64,000 nucleotides of DNA from Kitasatospora sp. A2-31 (GCF_022288725.1 NZ_JAKNTA010000020.1:24533-88532); one strand, 5' to 3'. Positions 51,337-59,168 are shown, counted from the first letter of the stretch. The notes: generated from the sequence alone by a model not told the origin. Translations and numbers: made by a program.

Positions 51337-53892
51337 TTGAGCACCACGCCACCGCCGGACACGCTCGCCGCAGCGCTCGCCTGGCACGCCGCCGGCGCCA
51401 GCGTCGTCCGGGTGGCGCTCGACGGCACAAAGCGACCCCTCGGCGACTGGAAGGGCGCACAGTCCGTCCGCGCCACCGAGGACCAGATCCGCACCTGGTT
51501 CGCCGACGGACACCCCGGCCTCGGAGTCGTCATGGGTGCCGTCTCCGGCGGCTTGGAGATGTTCGAGTTCGAGGGCCGCGCCGTCGAGGAGGGCCTCGCC
51601 GCGCAGTACAACGAGATCGTGGAAGCGTCCGGCCTTGCCGAGGTCTGGAACGCCGTGAAGTGCGGCTACACCGACCGGTCACCCAGCGGCGGTTTCCACG
51701 TCGTCTGGCGAGTGGTCAACGGGCCCGTGGCGGGGAACACGAAGCTTGCCGCGCGTCCGGCCCGACCCGAGGAACTCACCGACCGGGAGCGCCAGGTGCT
51801 CGCCGAGCGCCCTGGCAAGATCTTCCAGCGGGATCTGATCGAGACCCGCGGCGACGGCGGTCAGTCGGTCATGGCCCCCTCGCATGGACCGGTGCATGAC
51901 ACCGGGCTGCCGTACGTGCTGCTGGCCGGCGGCCCGTCCACCGTCGCCGTCATCAACGCGGACGAGCGGGACGCGCTGCTGGAGATCGCGCGCATGCTCG
52001 ACCAGATGCCCGCCGTCGAGCCCGCGCCGGCGCCGCTGCCCGGCCCGCGCGAACCCCGTTGGGACGACGGCGGCATCAGCCCGGGCGACGACTTCGAGGC
52101 CCGCACCCCGTGGGCCGACATCCTCACCCCGCACGGCTGGACCCACATCGTCACCCAGGGCCGCACCGCCTACTGGCGGCGCCCCGGCAAGACGCTCGGC
52201 GTCTCCGCCACCACCGGCCACGACCCCGCACGCGACCGGCTGTACGTCTTCACCTCCAGCACCGAGTTCGACCCGGAGCGGCCGTATACCAAGTTCGGCG
52301 CCTACGCGCTGCTGGAGCACCGCGGCGACCACTCCGCGGCCGCCAAGGAGCTCCGTCGCCGCGGATACGGCTCCCGCCCTCAGCACCTGCGGCCCGTTCC
52401 CGCCGCCGTACCTTCGCCGGCTGCCGCAGAGCCAAATGGCACCGGCCGGACCGCGCTCGCAGTCGCGGCCCCGCCCGTCGACGGAACCGCTGCCCTCAGC
52501 ATCACCGAGCCCACCCCCCGCCGCGGCACCTGGCCCGGCTCCTTCACCGACGACGGCAACGCCGTCCTGTTCGCCGACCAGCACCACCACCAGCTCCGGT
52601 ACGTCCCCGAGCGCGGCATGTGGCTGCGCTGGGACACCCACCGCTGGGTCTGGGACGAGCTGGGCGCCACCATCGAGCTCGCCCGCGACCTCGTCCGCGA
52701 CCTCGACCCCGAAGACTTCCGCGCCGACGAGGACCTGCTCAAGGCCGCCCGCCGACACCGCTCCAGCAGCCTCTCTCGGCGCGGCATCACCGCCTGCCTC
52801 GGCCTCGCGCAATCCGACCGGCGCATCGCCACCTCGGCCGGCCACCTCGACGCCGCCCCCCGACACCTCAACACCCCCGGCGGCATCGTCGACCTGCAGC
52901 GCGGCATCACCCTGCCGTCCGACCCGGCCGCCCTCCACAGCCGCTCCACCACCGTCACACCCGACCCCACCCTGCCGACGCCCCGCTGGAACACCTTCCT
53001 CAATGACACCTTCGCCGCCGACCGCGACCTCATCGGCTTCGTCCAGCGCCTCACCGGCTACTCGGCGTCCGCCGACACCGGCAGCCACGTCCTGCCGTTC
53101 CTGTTCGGCGCCGGCCAGAACGGCAAGTCCGTCCTGATGGACGTCCTCCAGATGCTCCTCGGCGACTACGCGGCGCCCGCCCCGGCCGGCTTCCTCATGG
53201 TCGGCCGCCAAGAGCACTCCGAAGAGATGGCGCGGCTCCAGGGCCTGCGCCTGGTCGTCGCCTCCGAGGTCAACCAGGACGCCCGCTTCGACGAGGCGAA
53301 GATGAAAGAGCTCACCGGCGGCGACAGCATCACCGCCCGCTACATGCACCGCTCGTTCTTCACCTTCAAGCCCACCCACCACCTCTGGCTGATGGCCAAC
53401 CACCAGCCGCGGGTGAAGGGCGGCGGAAACTCCTTCTGGCGCCGGCTGCGGCTCGTCCCCTTCACCCAGGTCGTCCCCGAAGAGAGGAAGATCACCGGTC
53501 TCGCCCAGCTCCTCGTCGCCGAGGAAGGCCCCGGCATCCTCGCGTGGATCGTCCAGGGCGCCGTCGCATACTTCGCGGGCGGCCTGGCCGAGCCTGCCAT
53601 GGTGCGGGCCGCCACGCAGGCCTACGCCGCCGAGGAAGACCACATCGGCCGGTTCCTGGAGGACTGCTGCCTGCTCGGCGGCGCCGGCTCAGTCCGCACC
53701 GAGGCCGGGAAGCTCAGGGCGGCGTACGAGATGTGGTGCCAGAGCGAAGGCGAGCGCGCCCTCGACGCCCGGATGCTCGGTCGCGAGCTGAAGGGGCGGG
53801 GAATTACCCGCAGGCCCTCCAACGGCCGCTACTTCTACGACGGGCTGGCCCTCACGACCGATGAGGTCGCCGACTTCCTGGGGGGCCGGTGA
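51337..53892 (+). CDS. Primase-polymerase / D5-like SF3 helicase fusion
   Basis: The 851-residue replication protein starts at TTG 51337 after CGAGGAGCACAGC. The N-terminal ~260 residues form a bifunctional primase-polymerase domain (LAWHAAGASVVRVALDGTKR; FEFEGRAVE; SGGFHVVWRV). The C-terminal half is a P4/D5-type superfamily 3 helicase with Walker A LFGAGQNGKSVLMDVLQ at about 588-604, Walker B LRLVVASEVNQ, and motif C HHLWLMANHQPRV. A final winged-helix part follows (GRELKGRGITRR). It should prime and unwind at the phage origin, whose likely location is the repeat array starting 8 bp after its stop. Confidence 0.93.
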   Translation: MSTTPPPDTLAAALAWHAAGASVVRVALDGTKRPLGDWKGAQSVRATEDQIRTWFADGHPGLGVVMGAVSGGLEMFEFEGRAVEEGLAAQYNEIVEASGLAEVWNAVKCGYTDRSPSGGFHVVWRVVNGPVAGNTKLAARPARPEELTDRERQVLAERPGKIFQRDLIETRGDGGQSVMAPSHGPVHDTGLPYVLLAGGPSTVAVINADERDALLEIARMLDQMPAVEPAPAPLPGPREPRWDDGGISPGDDFEARTPWADILTPHGWTHIVTQGRTAYWRRPGKTLGVSATTGHDPARDRLYVFTSSTEFDPERPYTKFGAYALLEHRGDHSAAAKELRRRGYGSRPQHLRPVPAAVPSPAAAEPNGTGRTALAVAAPPVDGTAALSITEPTPRRGTWPGSFTDDGNAVLFADQHHHQLRYVPERGMWLRWDTHRWVWDELGATIELARDLVRDLDPEDFRADEDLLKAARRHRSSSLSRRGITACLGLAQSDRRIATSAGHLDAAPRHLNTPGGIVDLQRGITLPSDPAALHSRSTTVTPDPTLPTPRWNTFLNDTFAADRDLIGFVQRLTGYSASADTGSHVLPFLFGAGQNGKSVLMDVLQMLLGDYAAPAPAGFLMVGRQEHSEEMARLQGLRLVVASEVNQDARFDEAKMKELTGGDSITARYMHRSFFTFKPTHHLWLMANHQPRVKGGGNSFWRRLRLVPFTQVVPEERKITGLAQLLVAEEGPGILAWIVQGAVAYFAGGLAEPAMVRAATQAYAAEEDHIGRFLEDCCLLGGAGSVRTEAGKLRAAYEMWCQSEGERALDARMLGRELKGRGITRRPSNGRYFYDGLALTTDEVADFLGGR

Positions 53893-53900
53893 ACGCCAGC

Positions 53901-54145
53901 AGTGCCGTTAGCAGTGCCGTTGAAGTGCCGTTGAAAGTGCCGTTGAAATCGGTGCATCGTCGCAGTTCAGGGGCCATCAGTGCCATCAGTGCCGTTGAAA
54001 GCCCATTGCACTCTCACACGCGCACACGCACACGCGCATTGAGAACTAATTTGCAGGCAACGGCACTAACGGCACTGAACGGCACTGGAACCCCGTCTGA
54101 CCTGCGAAGACAGGGCAGTGCCGTTAACGGCACTGCAACGGCACT
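53901..54145. repeat. Origin-like array of eleven AGTGCCGTT repeats in two facing blocks
   Basis: AGTGCCGTT occurs forward at 53901, 53913, 53924, 53936, 53988 and 54117, and as its complement AACGGCACT at 54059, 54068, 54078, 54126 and 54137. The first four are 11-12 bp apart, about one helical turn, and the reverse set 9-10 bp. 54117-54134 is a perfect 18-bp palindrome of two units. Between the blocks lie an alternating CACACGCGCACACGC tract and an AT-rich patch (TTGAGAACTAATTTGC, 54039-54054). Position directly behind the primase-helicase gene indicates a replication origin with iterons. A short open frame across it has no coding character. Confidence 0.85.
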
Positions 54146-54148
54146 GCC

Positions 54149-54502
54149 ATGACCGCCCACCAAGTCCCCGCCTGGCTTGCCGACCGGAACCCGACCAGCG
54201 ACCGGGCGCGCGTCGAGCAGTGCCGCACCTGCCAGCAGCCGGTGATCCGGGCCCTCGTCGGCCGGATCGGCGCCATCGACATCCGCGTCGACCCCGCCCC
54301 GGTCGGGCACGTCGAGGAGATCGCCGCCCGGCTCGCCGGCCGCTGGACCTACTGCCTGCAGATCCGCCCACACCTCCCGGCCCGCCTGCTCGACCGCCAC
54401 CAGTGGCACATCGCCGGCGGCCGCTGCACCCACCTCGTCCTCGCCCAGCACGACTGTCCCGGCCGCCGCCCGGCCGGACCGATTCAGGAGGCACTGCTTT
54501 GA
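54149..54502 (+). CDS. Phage protein of unknown function beside the origin
   Basis: The 117-residue protein starts at ATG 54149, 3 bp after the last repeat, with GGCACTGCC and no clear ribosome binding site. It contains a CxxC (VEQCRTCQQPVIRALV) and a later Cys-His cluster (GGRCTHLVLAQHDC), so a zinc-binding fold is likely. The strand IRVDPAPVGHVEEIAARLAG resembles small phage proteins found next to resolvases. It ends in TTGA overlap with the next gene. Confidence 0.7.
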   Translation: MTAHQVPAWLADRNPTSDRARVEQCRTCQQPVIRALVGRIGAIDIRVDPAPVGHVEEIAARLAGRWTYCLQIRPHLPARLLDRHQWHIAGGRCTHLVLAQHDCPGRRPAGPIQEALL

Positions 54503-54858
54503 GCGCCAGCAAGAGGAAGGGCTCCACCTGGGAGCGCGCCATCACCGAGTACCTGCGTACCGTCGGCTGGCCGCACGCCGAACGTCGGCTCGCCGGGGCC
54601 GCCCAGGACCGCGGCGACATCGCCGGCATCCCCGGCGTCGTCATCGAGGCGAAGAACACCGCCCGCCTGTCGCTCGGCGAGTGGATCGCCGAGGCCGAGG
54701 TCGAGCGTGTCCACGACGGCGCGTGGCTCGGCGTCGTCTGGCACAAGCGCCGCGGCAAGGCAAGCGCGGGCGACGGCTACGTGACCATGACCGGCCAGCA
54801 GTTCGCCCGCCTGCTCGCTATGGCCACCGTCCCCGCCTCCGCGCAGCCCCCACAGTGA
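54499..54858 (+). CDS. Holliday-junction-resolvase-like PD-(D/E)XK nuclease
   Basis: The 119-residue protein starts at TTG 54499 behind CAGGAGGC. The nuclease core shows KGSTWERAITEYLR (Glu), QDRGDIAGIPGV (Asp) and VVIEAKNTARLSLGEW (E-x-K), the pattern of small phage and archaeal Hjc-type resolvases. It would resolve branched replication or recombination intermediates. It overlaps both neighbours in TTGA/GTGA fashion. Confidence 0.85.
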   Translation: MSASKRKGSTWERAITEYLRTVGWPHAERRLAGAAQDRGDIAGIPGVVIEAKNTARLSLGEWIAEAEVERVHDGAWLGVVWHKRRGKASAGDGYVTMTGQQFARLLAMATVPASAQPPQ

Positions 54859-55025
54859 CGCCGCCCTACACCTGCGGCCAGCTGGTCCGCGCCGACGGCG
54901 ACGTGCACTGCGGTCTCCCGGCCCGCCTCTACCCGGCCGGCTGGCTTTGTGGCCCGCACGCCCCCGCCAACCAGCCGAAGCGTCCCGCACCGACGTACAC
55001 CACCGCAGAGAAGGAGCCGAGATGA
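54855..55025 (+). CDS. Small zinc-ribbon-like phage protein
   Basis: The 56-residue protein has YTCGQLV, HCGLPARLY and WLCGPHAP, three cysteines and two histidines suited to one zinc site. It starts at GTG 54855 in the resolvase stop and ends in ATGA overlap with the phage WhiB. Its function is unknown. Confidence 0.62.
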   Translation: MTPPYTCGQLVRADGDVHCGLPARLYPAGWLCGPHAPANQPKRPAPTYTTAEKEPR

Positions 55026-55318
55026 TCCCGCGCCTCGACGTCGACGGCCGGCTGCCGTGCCAGGACAGCCCCGACCTGTTCGGCGGCCGCGAAGGCGAGC
55101 GGCCCGGCAGCGACGCCTACAAGCGCCGCGTCCGCGCCGCCCAGCTCATCTGCGGCCACTGCCCCATCCGCCTCGCCTGCCGCGACCTGGGCCGCGGACT
55201 CCAGGAACGGGACGTGTGGGGCGGCGAGGACGACAAGCGCCGCGCCGCTGCGGGCACCCCGCCCAGGCGCCGGTCGCCGAGCAACGCCCAGCTTCGCGGC
55301 CGCCGCCCCGCCGCCTGA
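55022..55318 (+). CDS. Phage-encoded WhiB-like protein
   Basis: The 98-residue protein has the Wbl cluster cysteines 13, 44, 47 and 53 (LPCQDS, LICGHCPIRLAC), the turn DVWGGEDDKRR at about 68-78, and a basic C-terminus. Mycobacteriophage TM4 WhiB (WhiBTM4) is a known precedent that interferes with host WhiB2 and septation. By analogy this protein could redirect the host transcription machinery. It is translationally coupled to the gene before it. Confidence 0.9.
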   Translation: MIPRLDVDGRLPCQDSPDLFGGREGERPGSDAYKRRVRAAQLICGHCPIRLACRDLGRGLQERDVWGGEDDKRRAAAGTPPRRRSPSNAQLRGRRPAA

Positions 55319-55338
55319 CCACCCACCAGGAGACCACC

Positions 55339-55542
55339 GTGACCCAGCCCATCATGTGCGCCGTCTGCCGCACCGCCATCGAGTGGATCGACTGCCCCAC
55401 CGGCGGCTGGTGGAGGCACGGCCAGCACCCCGCCGACAACCACGACGCCTTCCCGCCGTATGGCGGCCACGACTCGTCGTGCGCCTACGTCGGCGGCATC
55501 AGCAGCCGCTGCACCTGCACCGCCGCCGTCCCGTCTGCCTGA
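55339..55542 (+). CDS. Small Cys/His-rich phage protein
   Basis: The 67-residue protein starts at GTG 55339 after CAGGAGACCACC. It has a CxxC (MCAVCRTAIEW), then His-rich GWWRHGQHPADNHD and further cysteines (SSCAYVGG, RCTCTAA). At least one zinc site is likely. No family is recognised. Confidence 0.65.
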   Translation: MTQPIMCAVCRTAIEWIDCPTGGWWRHGQHPADNHDAFPPYGGHDSSCAYVGGISSRCTCTAAVPSA

Positions 55543-55551
55543 GGACCCGCC

Positions 55552-55755
55552 ATGACCCAGCCCTACCCGCACCGGCTCCGCCTCCACGGCGGCCGCAACA
55601 CCCACGCCGCCCGGCCCGTCAACGGCAACCCGGACAAGCTCGTCACCGCCTGCGGATACCTCGCCGGCCCGAAAGACCACCGCCATCCCGACGACGCGCC
55701 CATCACCTGCCGAGCCACCGCCTGCCAGATCGCCACCGAGGAGACCGCCCGATGA
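55552..55755 (+). CDS. Small phage protein
   Basis: This 67-residue basic protein (PHRLRLHGGRNTHAARPVNG) has two cysteines (TACGYLAG, CRATACQI). ATG 55552 follows GAGGACCCGCC, and it ends in ATGA overlap with the next gene. Its function is unknown; the coupling supports a real gene. Confidence 0.62.
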   Translation: MTQPYPHRLRLHGGRNTHAARPVNGNPDKLVTACGYLAGPKDHRHPDDAPITCRATACQIATEETAR

Positions 55756-56237
55756 GCACCCAGCCCCAGCCCGACGCGCCCCTCGACCTCAACGCTATCC
55801 AGGCGGACGCCGACCTGATCGACCTCATCCAGGCCGAGGCCGACAACGACCCGCTGATCTTCCGCGCCAACTACGACCTGCACGCCGTCCGCCTGCTGCC
55901 CATTGCCCACCGCCTGCTCGACCGGGTCCGGGAGCTGGAGGCCGAGGTTGAGCGGCTGAGCGTCGAGCGGGACCAGTTCGCCGACCGCGTCGACGCCCTC
56001 ACCGCCGTTTGCAAGAGCAACCAGCAGGCCTACCGCGGCGCCGTCGAGGACTGCCAGCGGCTCGCCGCCGAGAATGACGAGCTTCGCCGCCAGCTCGCCG
56101 AGCGGCCGAACTGGCCCGCGCACTTCGGCACCCCGCACGCCAGCATCGGCGACGCCGTCGGCCACGCGATGGCCCACAACGCCCGACTCGCCGCCACCGT
56201 CCGGAACGCCCAGGACGGCCCGCAGCGGCCCGCCTGA
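55752..56237 (+). CDS. Coiled-coil phage protein
   Basis: The 161-residue protein has an acidic N-terminal helix and a coiled coil at about 55-120 (RVRELEAEVERLSVERDQFA; ENDELRRQLAE). A polar tail follows, with HFGTPHASIGDAVGHAMAHN. It may form an oligomeric scaffold. No family is recognised. It is followed by a 92-bp gap. Confidence 0.68.
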   Translation: MSTQPQPDAPLDLNAIQADADLIDLIQAEADNDPLIFRANYDLHAVRLLPIAHRLLDRVRELEAEVERLSVERDQFADRVDALTAVCKSNQQAYRGAVEDCQRLAAENDELRRQLAERPNWPAHFGTPHASIGDAVGHAMAHNARLAATVRNAQDGPQRPA

Positions 56238-56329
56238 CGGCCGCACAGCGCGGGACCGGACCCACGGAGCGCCGCGCCCGCGACAAGCCCCCAGAAGCCC
56301 CGCCACGCCACACACCATGGGAGCACCCG

Positions 56330-56677
56330 ATGGCCACTGCCACCACCCCGACCGACCTCCTCGCCGACGCCGAACACACGCTCACCGCCGCCCGCGCAGC
56401 CCAAGCCATTTGCGACGCCCATCCCGACCTGCCCGTCAACCGGATCCACGCCGTCGGCATCGACGGCCACGACAACATCGGCCCGCTGCTGGAGTTCCTC
56501 CTCGACGACGGCTCGATCACCGAGCTGACCGCCTGGGCTCAGACGCACGGCGTCGAGGTCACCATCGAGCCGTTCCTGCACTCCACCCAGCACCGCGCGA
56601 AGACCACGGTCGACGGTGTCGCGGTCTGGGCCACCACCTACGTCGACGACGAGGACGACGTCGACGACGAGGACTGA
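56330..56677 (+). CDS. Acidic phage protein
   Basis: The 115-residue protein starts at ATG 56330 after GGGAGCACCCG. It is helical at first (LLADAEHTLTAARAAQAICD), then alternates beta and alpha (HAVGIDGHDNIGPLLEFLLD). It ends with a strongly acidic tail (VDDEDDVDDED). DNA mimicry or protein binding are possible roles for such a tail, but neither can be shown. Confidence 0.65.
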   Translation: MATATTPTDLLADAEHTLTAARAAQAICDAHPDLPVNRIHAVGIDGHDNIGPLLEFLLDDGSITELTAWAQTHGVEVTIEPFLHSTQHRAKTTVDGVAVWATTYVDDEDDVDDED

Positions 56678-56747
56678 CCTGCCCCCCCGGCGGCCGGCAC
56701 CCACCGGCCGCCCCGCCCCACCACACGCACCCACCATGGAGACCCGC

Positions 56748-56990
56748 ATGACCGACCACCAGTTCGCCCTCGGCGACCGCGTCCGCACCCGCATCGACCT
56801 CGACGACGCCGACTGGGCGCCCGAGCAGCCCGCCGTCCCCGCCGGCGCCCTCGGCACCGTCGACTCCGTCCACTACGACCAGTTCACCGGCCGGGTCATC
56901 AGCTACGGCGTGATGCTCGACGCCTCGGTGGACCGCCTGTCCGCGTCGATGGACGCCGACGAGATCGAGGCCGCGGGGGAGGGCCGGTGA
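56748..56990 (+). CDS. Small phage protein with SH3-like GDRVRTRIDLDD motif
   Basis: The 80-residue protein (ATG 56748 after GGAGACCCGC; in-frame ATG 56736 is the alternative) contains LGDRVRTRIDLDDADW and VPAGALGTVDSVHYDQFTGR. This is a small beta-barrel similar to proteins often found in streptomycete phages. It is soluble and acidic, and ends in ATGA overlap with the next gene. Confidence 0.65.
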   Translation: MTDHQFALGDRVRTRIDLDDADWAPEQPAVPAGALGTVDSVHYDQFTGRVISYGVMLDASVDRLSASMDADEIEAAGEGR

Positions 56991-57173
56991 CCAGCCAGCA
57001 GCCCCTCCGCGACCGCATCGCCGCCGCCATGCGAACCACCGTGATCCCCGGATACCCGACCAGCTATCTGGACACGGCCGAGCACGGCAGCTACCCGTGG
57101 TGCCCTCAGGGATGCGCTCCGGCCCACCAGCACCGGCTACCGGCTCGTCCGCGACGTCGAGGCCCCGCGGTGA
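56987..57173 (+). pseudogene. Small phage gene with apparent +1 frameshift
   Basis: ATG 56987 starts a good reading frame through HGSYPWCPQGC. About 57110 the codon bias moves to the +1 frame, which reads ALRPTSTGYRLVRDVEAPR with G or C at every third position. It stops at TGA 57171, exactly overlapping the GTG of the next gene in the style of this operon. The unshifted frame instead runs into the next gene with poor codons. The cause may be a one-base insertion, a sequencing error or programmed shifting. Confidence 0.55.
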
Positions 57174-57361
57174 GCGCCGCCTGGATCGCCGCCGGGATCG
57201 TCGCCTTCATCGTCCTGCTGTGGGCCGCCATCCTCCTCGGCCACCGCAGCCAACAGCCCCCGGCCAGCCCCCGCCCGTACGTACCGCCGCCCATCACAGA
57301 CGCCTACGTCGACGCACAGATCACCGTCCTCGAACGGAACTGGAAGGAGCCCCAGCCGTGA
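57170..57361 (+). CDS. Single-span phage membrane protein
   Basis: From GTG 57170 the 63-residue protein has one N-terminal membrane span (AAWIAAGIVAFIVLLWAAIL) and a short cytoplasmic Pro-rich tail ending LERNWKEPQP. It overlaps the preceding TGA and the following GTG. Its function is unknown. Confidence 0.6.
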   Translation: MSAAWIAAGIVAFIVLLWAAILLGHRSQQPPASPRPYVPPPITDAYVDAQITVLERNWKEPQP

Positions 57362-57642
57362 GCCGACCGCCCAGCACCCCGAATTCCGACCCCGGCACCC
57401 CCCTCACCGAGCGCGAGCTCCAAGTTCTCCGCCTCACCGCCAACGGCCACACCACCGCCTACATCGCCCACATCCTCGGCCTCTCCCGCGGCACCGTCAC
57501 CAACATCCGCACCACCACCCACCGCAAGCTCGGCGCCCGCGACACCGCGCACTCCATCGGCCTCGCGATCATCACCCGTCAGCTCCATCCCCGCGAGGTC
57601 CACCCCGTCCACTCGCTCACCATCACTCGGAGCGCCGCATGA
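57358..57642 (+). CDS. LuxR-type helix-turn-helix protein without receiver
   Basis: The 94-residue protein is essentially a GerE/LuxR DNA-binding domain (about 14-75: LTERELQVLRLTANGHTTAY, then LGLSRGTVTNIRTTTHRKLG). No sensor or receiver domain is attached. Phage-borne stand-alone domains of this type probably activate phage or host promoters. GTG 57358 overlaps the preceding stop, and the gene is coupled by ATGA to the next. Confidence 0.82.
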   Translation: MSRPPSTPNSDPGTPLTERELQVLRLTANGHTTAYIAHILGLSRGTVTNIRTTTHRKLGARDTAHSIGLAIITRQLHPREVHPVHSLTITRSAA

Positions 57643-57995
57643 TCCCCGACCAGGAGACCTACCAGCAGCAGCTGATCCGCATGCGGGACGAGGCTGTCAC
57701 CCGCGCCACGAAAGCCGAAGCCAACCTTCGCGCCGCCGAGGACGAGCTCAAGCTCTGGCGCCAGCAGGGCCGCCGCGCAGACCGGTACCGCGCCGCCTGG
57801 CAGTCCGCCCTGCGCCGGGCCACCGCCGCGGAGGCCGAGGCCCAGCGGCAGCACGCCGACTGCGCCTCGGCCGAGGCCCGCATCGCCGCCGCGCACCGGT
57901 TCGCCGACGAGATGGCCACCTACTGCTCACCTCACGGTGTGGCCAGCCTGTACGCCGACCGCCTCCGCGCCGTCCTCGACGGGGCCCAGCCGTGA
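57639..57995 (+). CDS. Coiled-coil phage protein
   Basis: This 118-residue, largely helical protein has a coiled coil at about 8-90 (EAVTRATKAEANLRAAEDEL; RRATAAEAEAQRQHADCA) and a C-terminal HRFADEMATYCSPHGVASLY segment. It is coupled by overlap on both sides. It resembles small filler proteins of actinophages; no function is known. Confidence 0.68.
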   Translation: MIPDQETYQQQLIRMRDEAVTRATKAEANLRAAEDELKLWRQQGRRADRYRAAWQSALRRATAAEAEAQRQHADCASAEARIAAAHRFADEMATYCSPHGVASLYADRLRAVLDGAQP

Positions 57996-58174
57996 CCTGC
58001 CCCGACGATCTGTGGGACGGCTGGGAGCAGGAGCCCTGTCTGTTCGACGACCCGGACGGCGAGTACGACCTCACCCCCACCTACCCGCCCTGGTGGCGCC
58101 GCCCCTGGCCCGTATGGCGCGAGACCGCCAGCACCGCCTCCCTGTTCCCCGACATCGCCACCTACCAGCCCTGA
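57992..58174 (+). CDS. Small acidic Trp-rich phage protein
   Basis: The 60-residue protein begins at GTG 57992 in the preceding stop. It is acidic in its first half (DDLWDGWEQEPCLFDDPDGE) and Trp/Pro-rich in the second (YPPWWRRPWPVWRE). It is too small for a family call and is supported by coupling and codon use. Confidence 0.55.
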   Translation: MTCPDDLWDGWEQEPCLFDDPDGEYDLTPTYPPWWRRPWPVWRETASTASLFPDIATYQP

Positions 58175-58184
58175 GGAGACCACC

Positions 58185-58457
58185 GTGCCGAAGGCCGGAG
58201 TGATCATCGTTCCCCAGCCCGCCCACCACGGCCCCTCCAGCAACGTGCCGACCTGGTACGTCGTCGGCTACATCGCCATCGCCCTCATCGTGTGGGCCGT
58301 TGCCACCTATCTGCTCGCCAGACACGACAGGGACACGGACGCCTTCCTGGCGGTAATGGGCGGCGCGCTTGCGGCTGTCTGCTGGCCCCTGACCTTTCTG
58401 GCTGTGCCGTTCTGGCTGCTCGCCCGAGCCGCAGCCCGCAAGCCCAAGCACCGCTGA
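58185..58457 (+). CDS. Two-span phage membrane protein
   Basis: The 90-residue protein (GTG 58185 after GAGGAGACCACC) has two membrane spans, at about 23-46 (WYVVGYIAIALIVWAVATYL) and 57-80 (MGGALAAVCWPLTFLAVPFW), and a basic C-terminus (ARAAARKPKHR). The topology is holin-like, but its place among early genes argues against lysis. Confidence 0.65.
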   Translation: MPKAGVIIVPQPAHHGPSSNVPTWYVVGYIAIALIVWAVATYLLARHDRDTDAFLAVMGGALAAVCWPLTFLAVPFWLLARAAARKPKHR

Positions 58458-58556
58458 CCCCGAGCACAGCAACGGGGCGCCCCCTTCAGCCTGCCAGCCA
58501 GGGACGCCCCACCAGTCCGATCACCATACCGCCCCACCAGCAACAGGAGACCGGAC

Positions 58557-59168
58557 ATGCTCGACTTCCCCGCCGCCAGCCGCCTTGCCCGCGAGCTCGC
58601 CGAGCTCCCCGACCTCGCCGCCTGGGCCAAGCTCGCCACCACCCCCGGCAGCGCACCCCGCGGCGGCCGAGTCTCCGGCGCCACCCGCACCGCCCCTACG
58701 CCCCTCCGCCTCGACGTCGCCAGCTACCTCGGCCCCGCCAGCCCCGGCAACGTCCGCGACCCGTACGGCGACCAGGACGGCAGCACCCCCCTCGCCGGCA
58801 CCCTCGCCGCCTGGGTCCGCATCCACGTCGAGGAGAGCACCCTCGGCGCACCGCGCTCCGGCAGCATCGGCGACCTGCTCGCTTACCTCGGCCGGCGCGA
58901 CGTCCTCGCCTGGACCGTCCACCAGCTGTGGGCCGACGAGTACGCCGCCGAGATCCACAACGCCTGGCGCACCCTCGACGCCTACGCCGCCACCCGCCCC
59001 CGCCGGCGCGCGCTCCAGCTGCCGTGCCCGCGCTGCGGACTGCTGTCCCTGTTCCAGCAGGACGGCCAGGACGCCGAGTGCGGCAACGAGTCCTGCCGCG
59101 CAGTCCTGCGTCCCGATGACTACGACCGGCGCGTCACCCAGTACCTCGCCGTCCTCGACGCGGCGTGA
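58557..59168 (+). CDS. Phage protein with C-terminal zinc ribbon
   Basis: The 203-residue protein starts at ATG 58557 after AACAGGAGACCGGAC. Residues 1-150 are helical (LARELAELPDLAAWAKLATT; WTVHQLWADEYAAEIHNAW). A C-terminal zinc ribbon has LPCPRCGLLSLF and AECGNESCRAVL (CxxC...CxxxxC). Similar proteins are common in actinophages and integrative elements and are probably nucleic-acid binding. It is the last gene before a hairpin and a fresh promoter. Confidence 0.78.
   Translation: MLDFPAASRLARELAELPDLAAWAKLATTPGSAPRGGRVSGATRTAPTPLRLDVASYLGPASPGNVRDPYGDQDGSTPLAGTLAAWVRIHVEESTLGAPRSGSIGDLLAYLGRRDVLAWTVHQLWADEYAAEIHNAWRTLDAYAATRPRRRALQLPCPRCGLLSLFQQDGQDAECGNESCRAVLRPDDYDRRVTQYLAVLDAA

Noticed and set aside
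53944..54060. Z-DNA-forming tract as a separate feature
   Set aside because: The alternating CACACGCGCACACGC run is short and best treated as part of the origin-like region.
53901..54145. CRISPR array
   Set aside because: The units are 9 bp, on both strands, with 0-4 bp gaps and no spacers of 30 bp; no cas genes are present.
53889..54152. Open frame of 87 codons across the AGTGCCGTT array
   Set aside because: The translation only mirrors the repeats (Val-Pro-Leu-Lys, Ala-Val-Ser), lacks GC3 bias and has no ribosome binding site. The repeat array explains it.
58474..58510. Hairpin GGGGCG...CGCCCC as a terminator between phage genes
   Set aside because: Only six pairs and a long loop in very GC-rich DNA; too weak to call.
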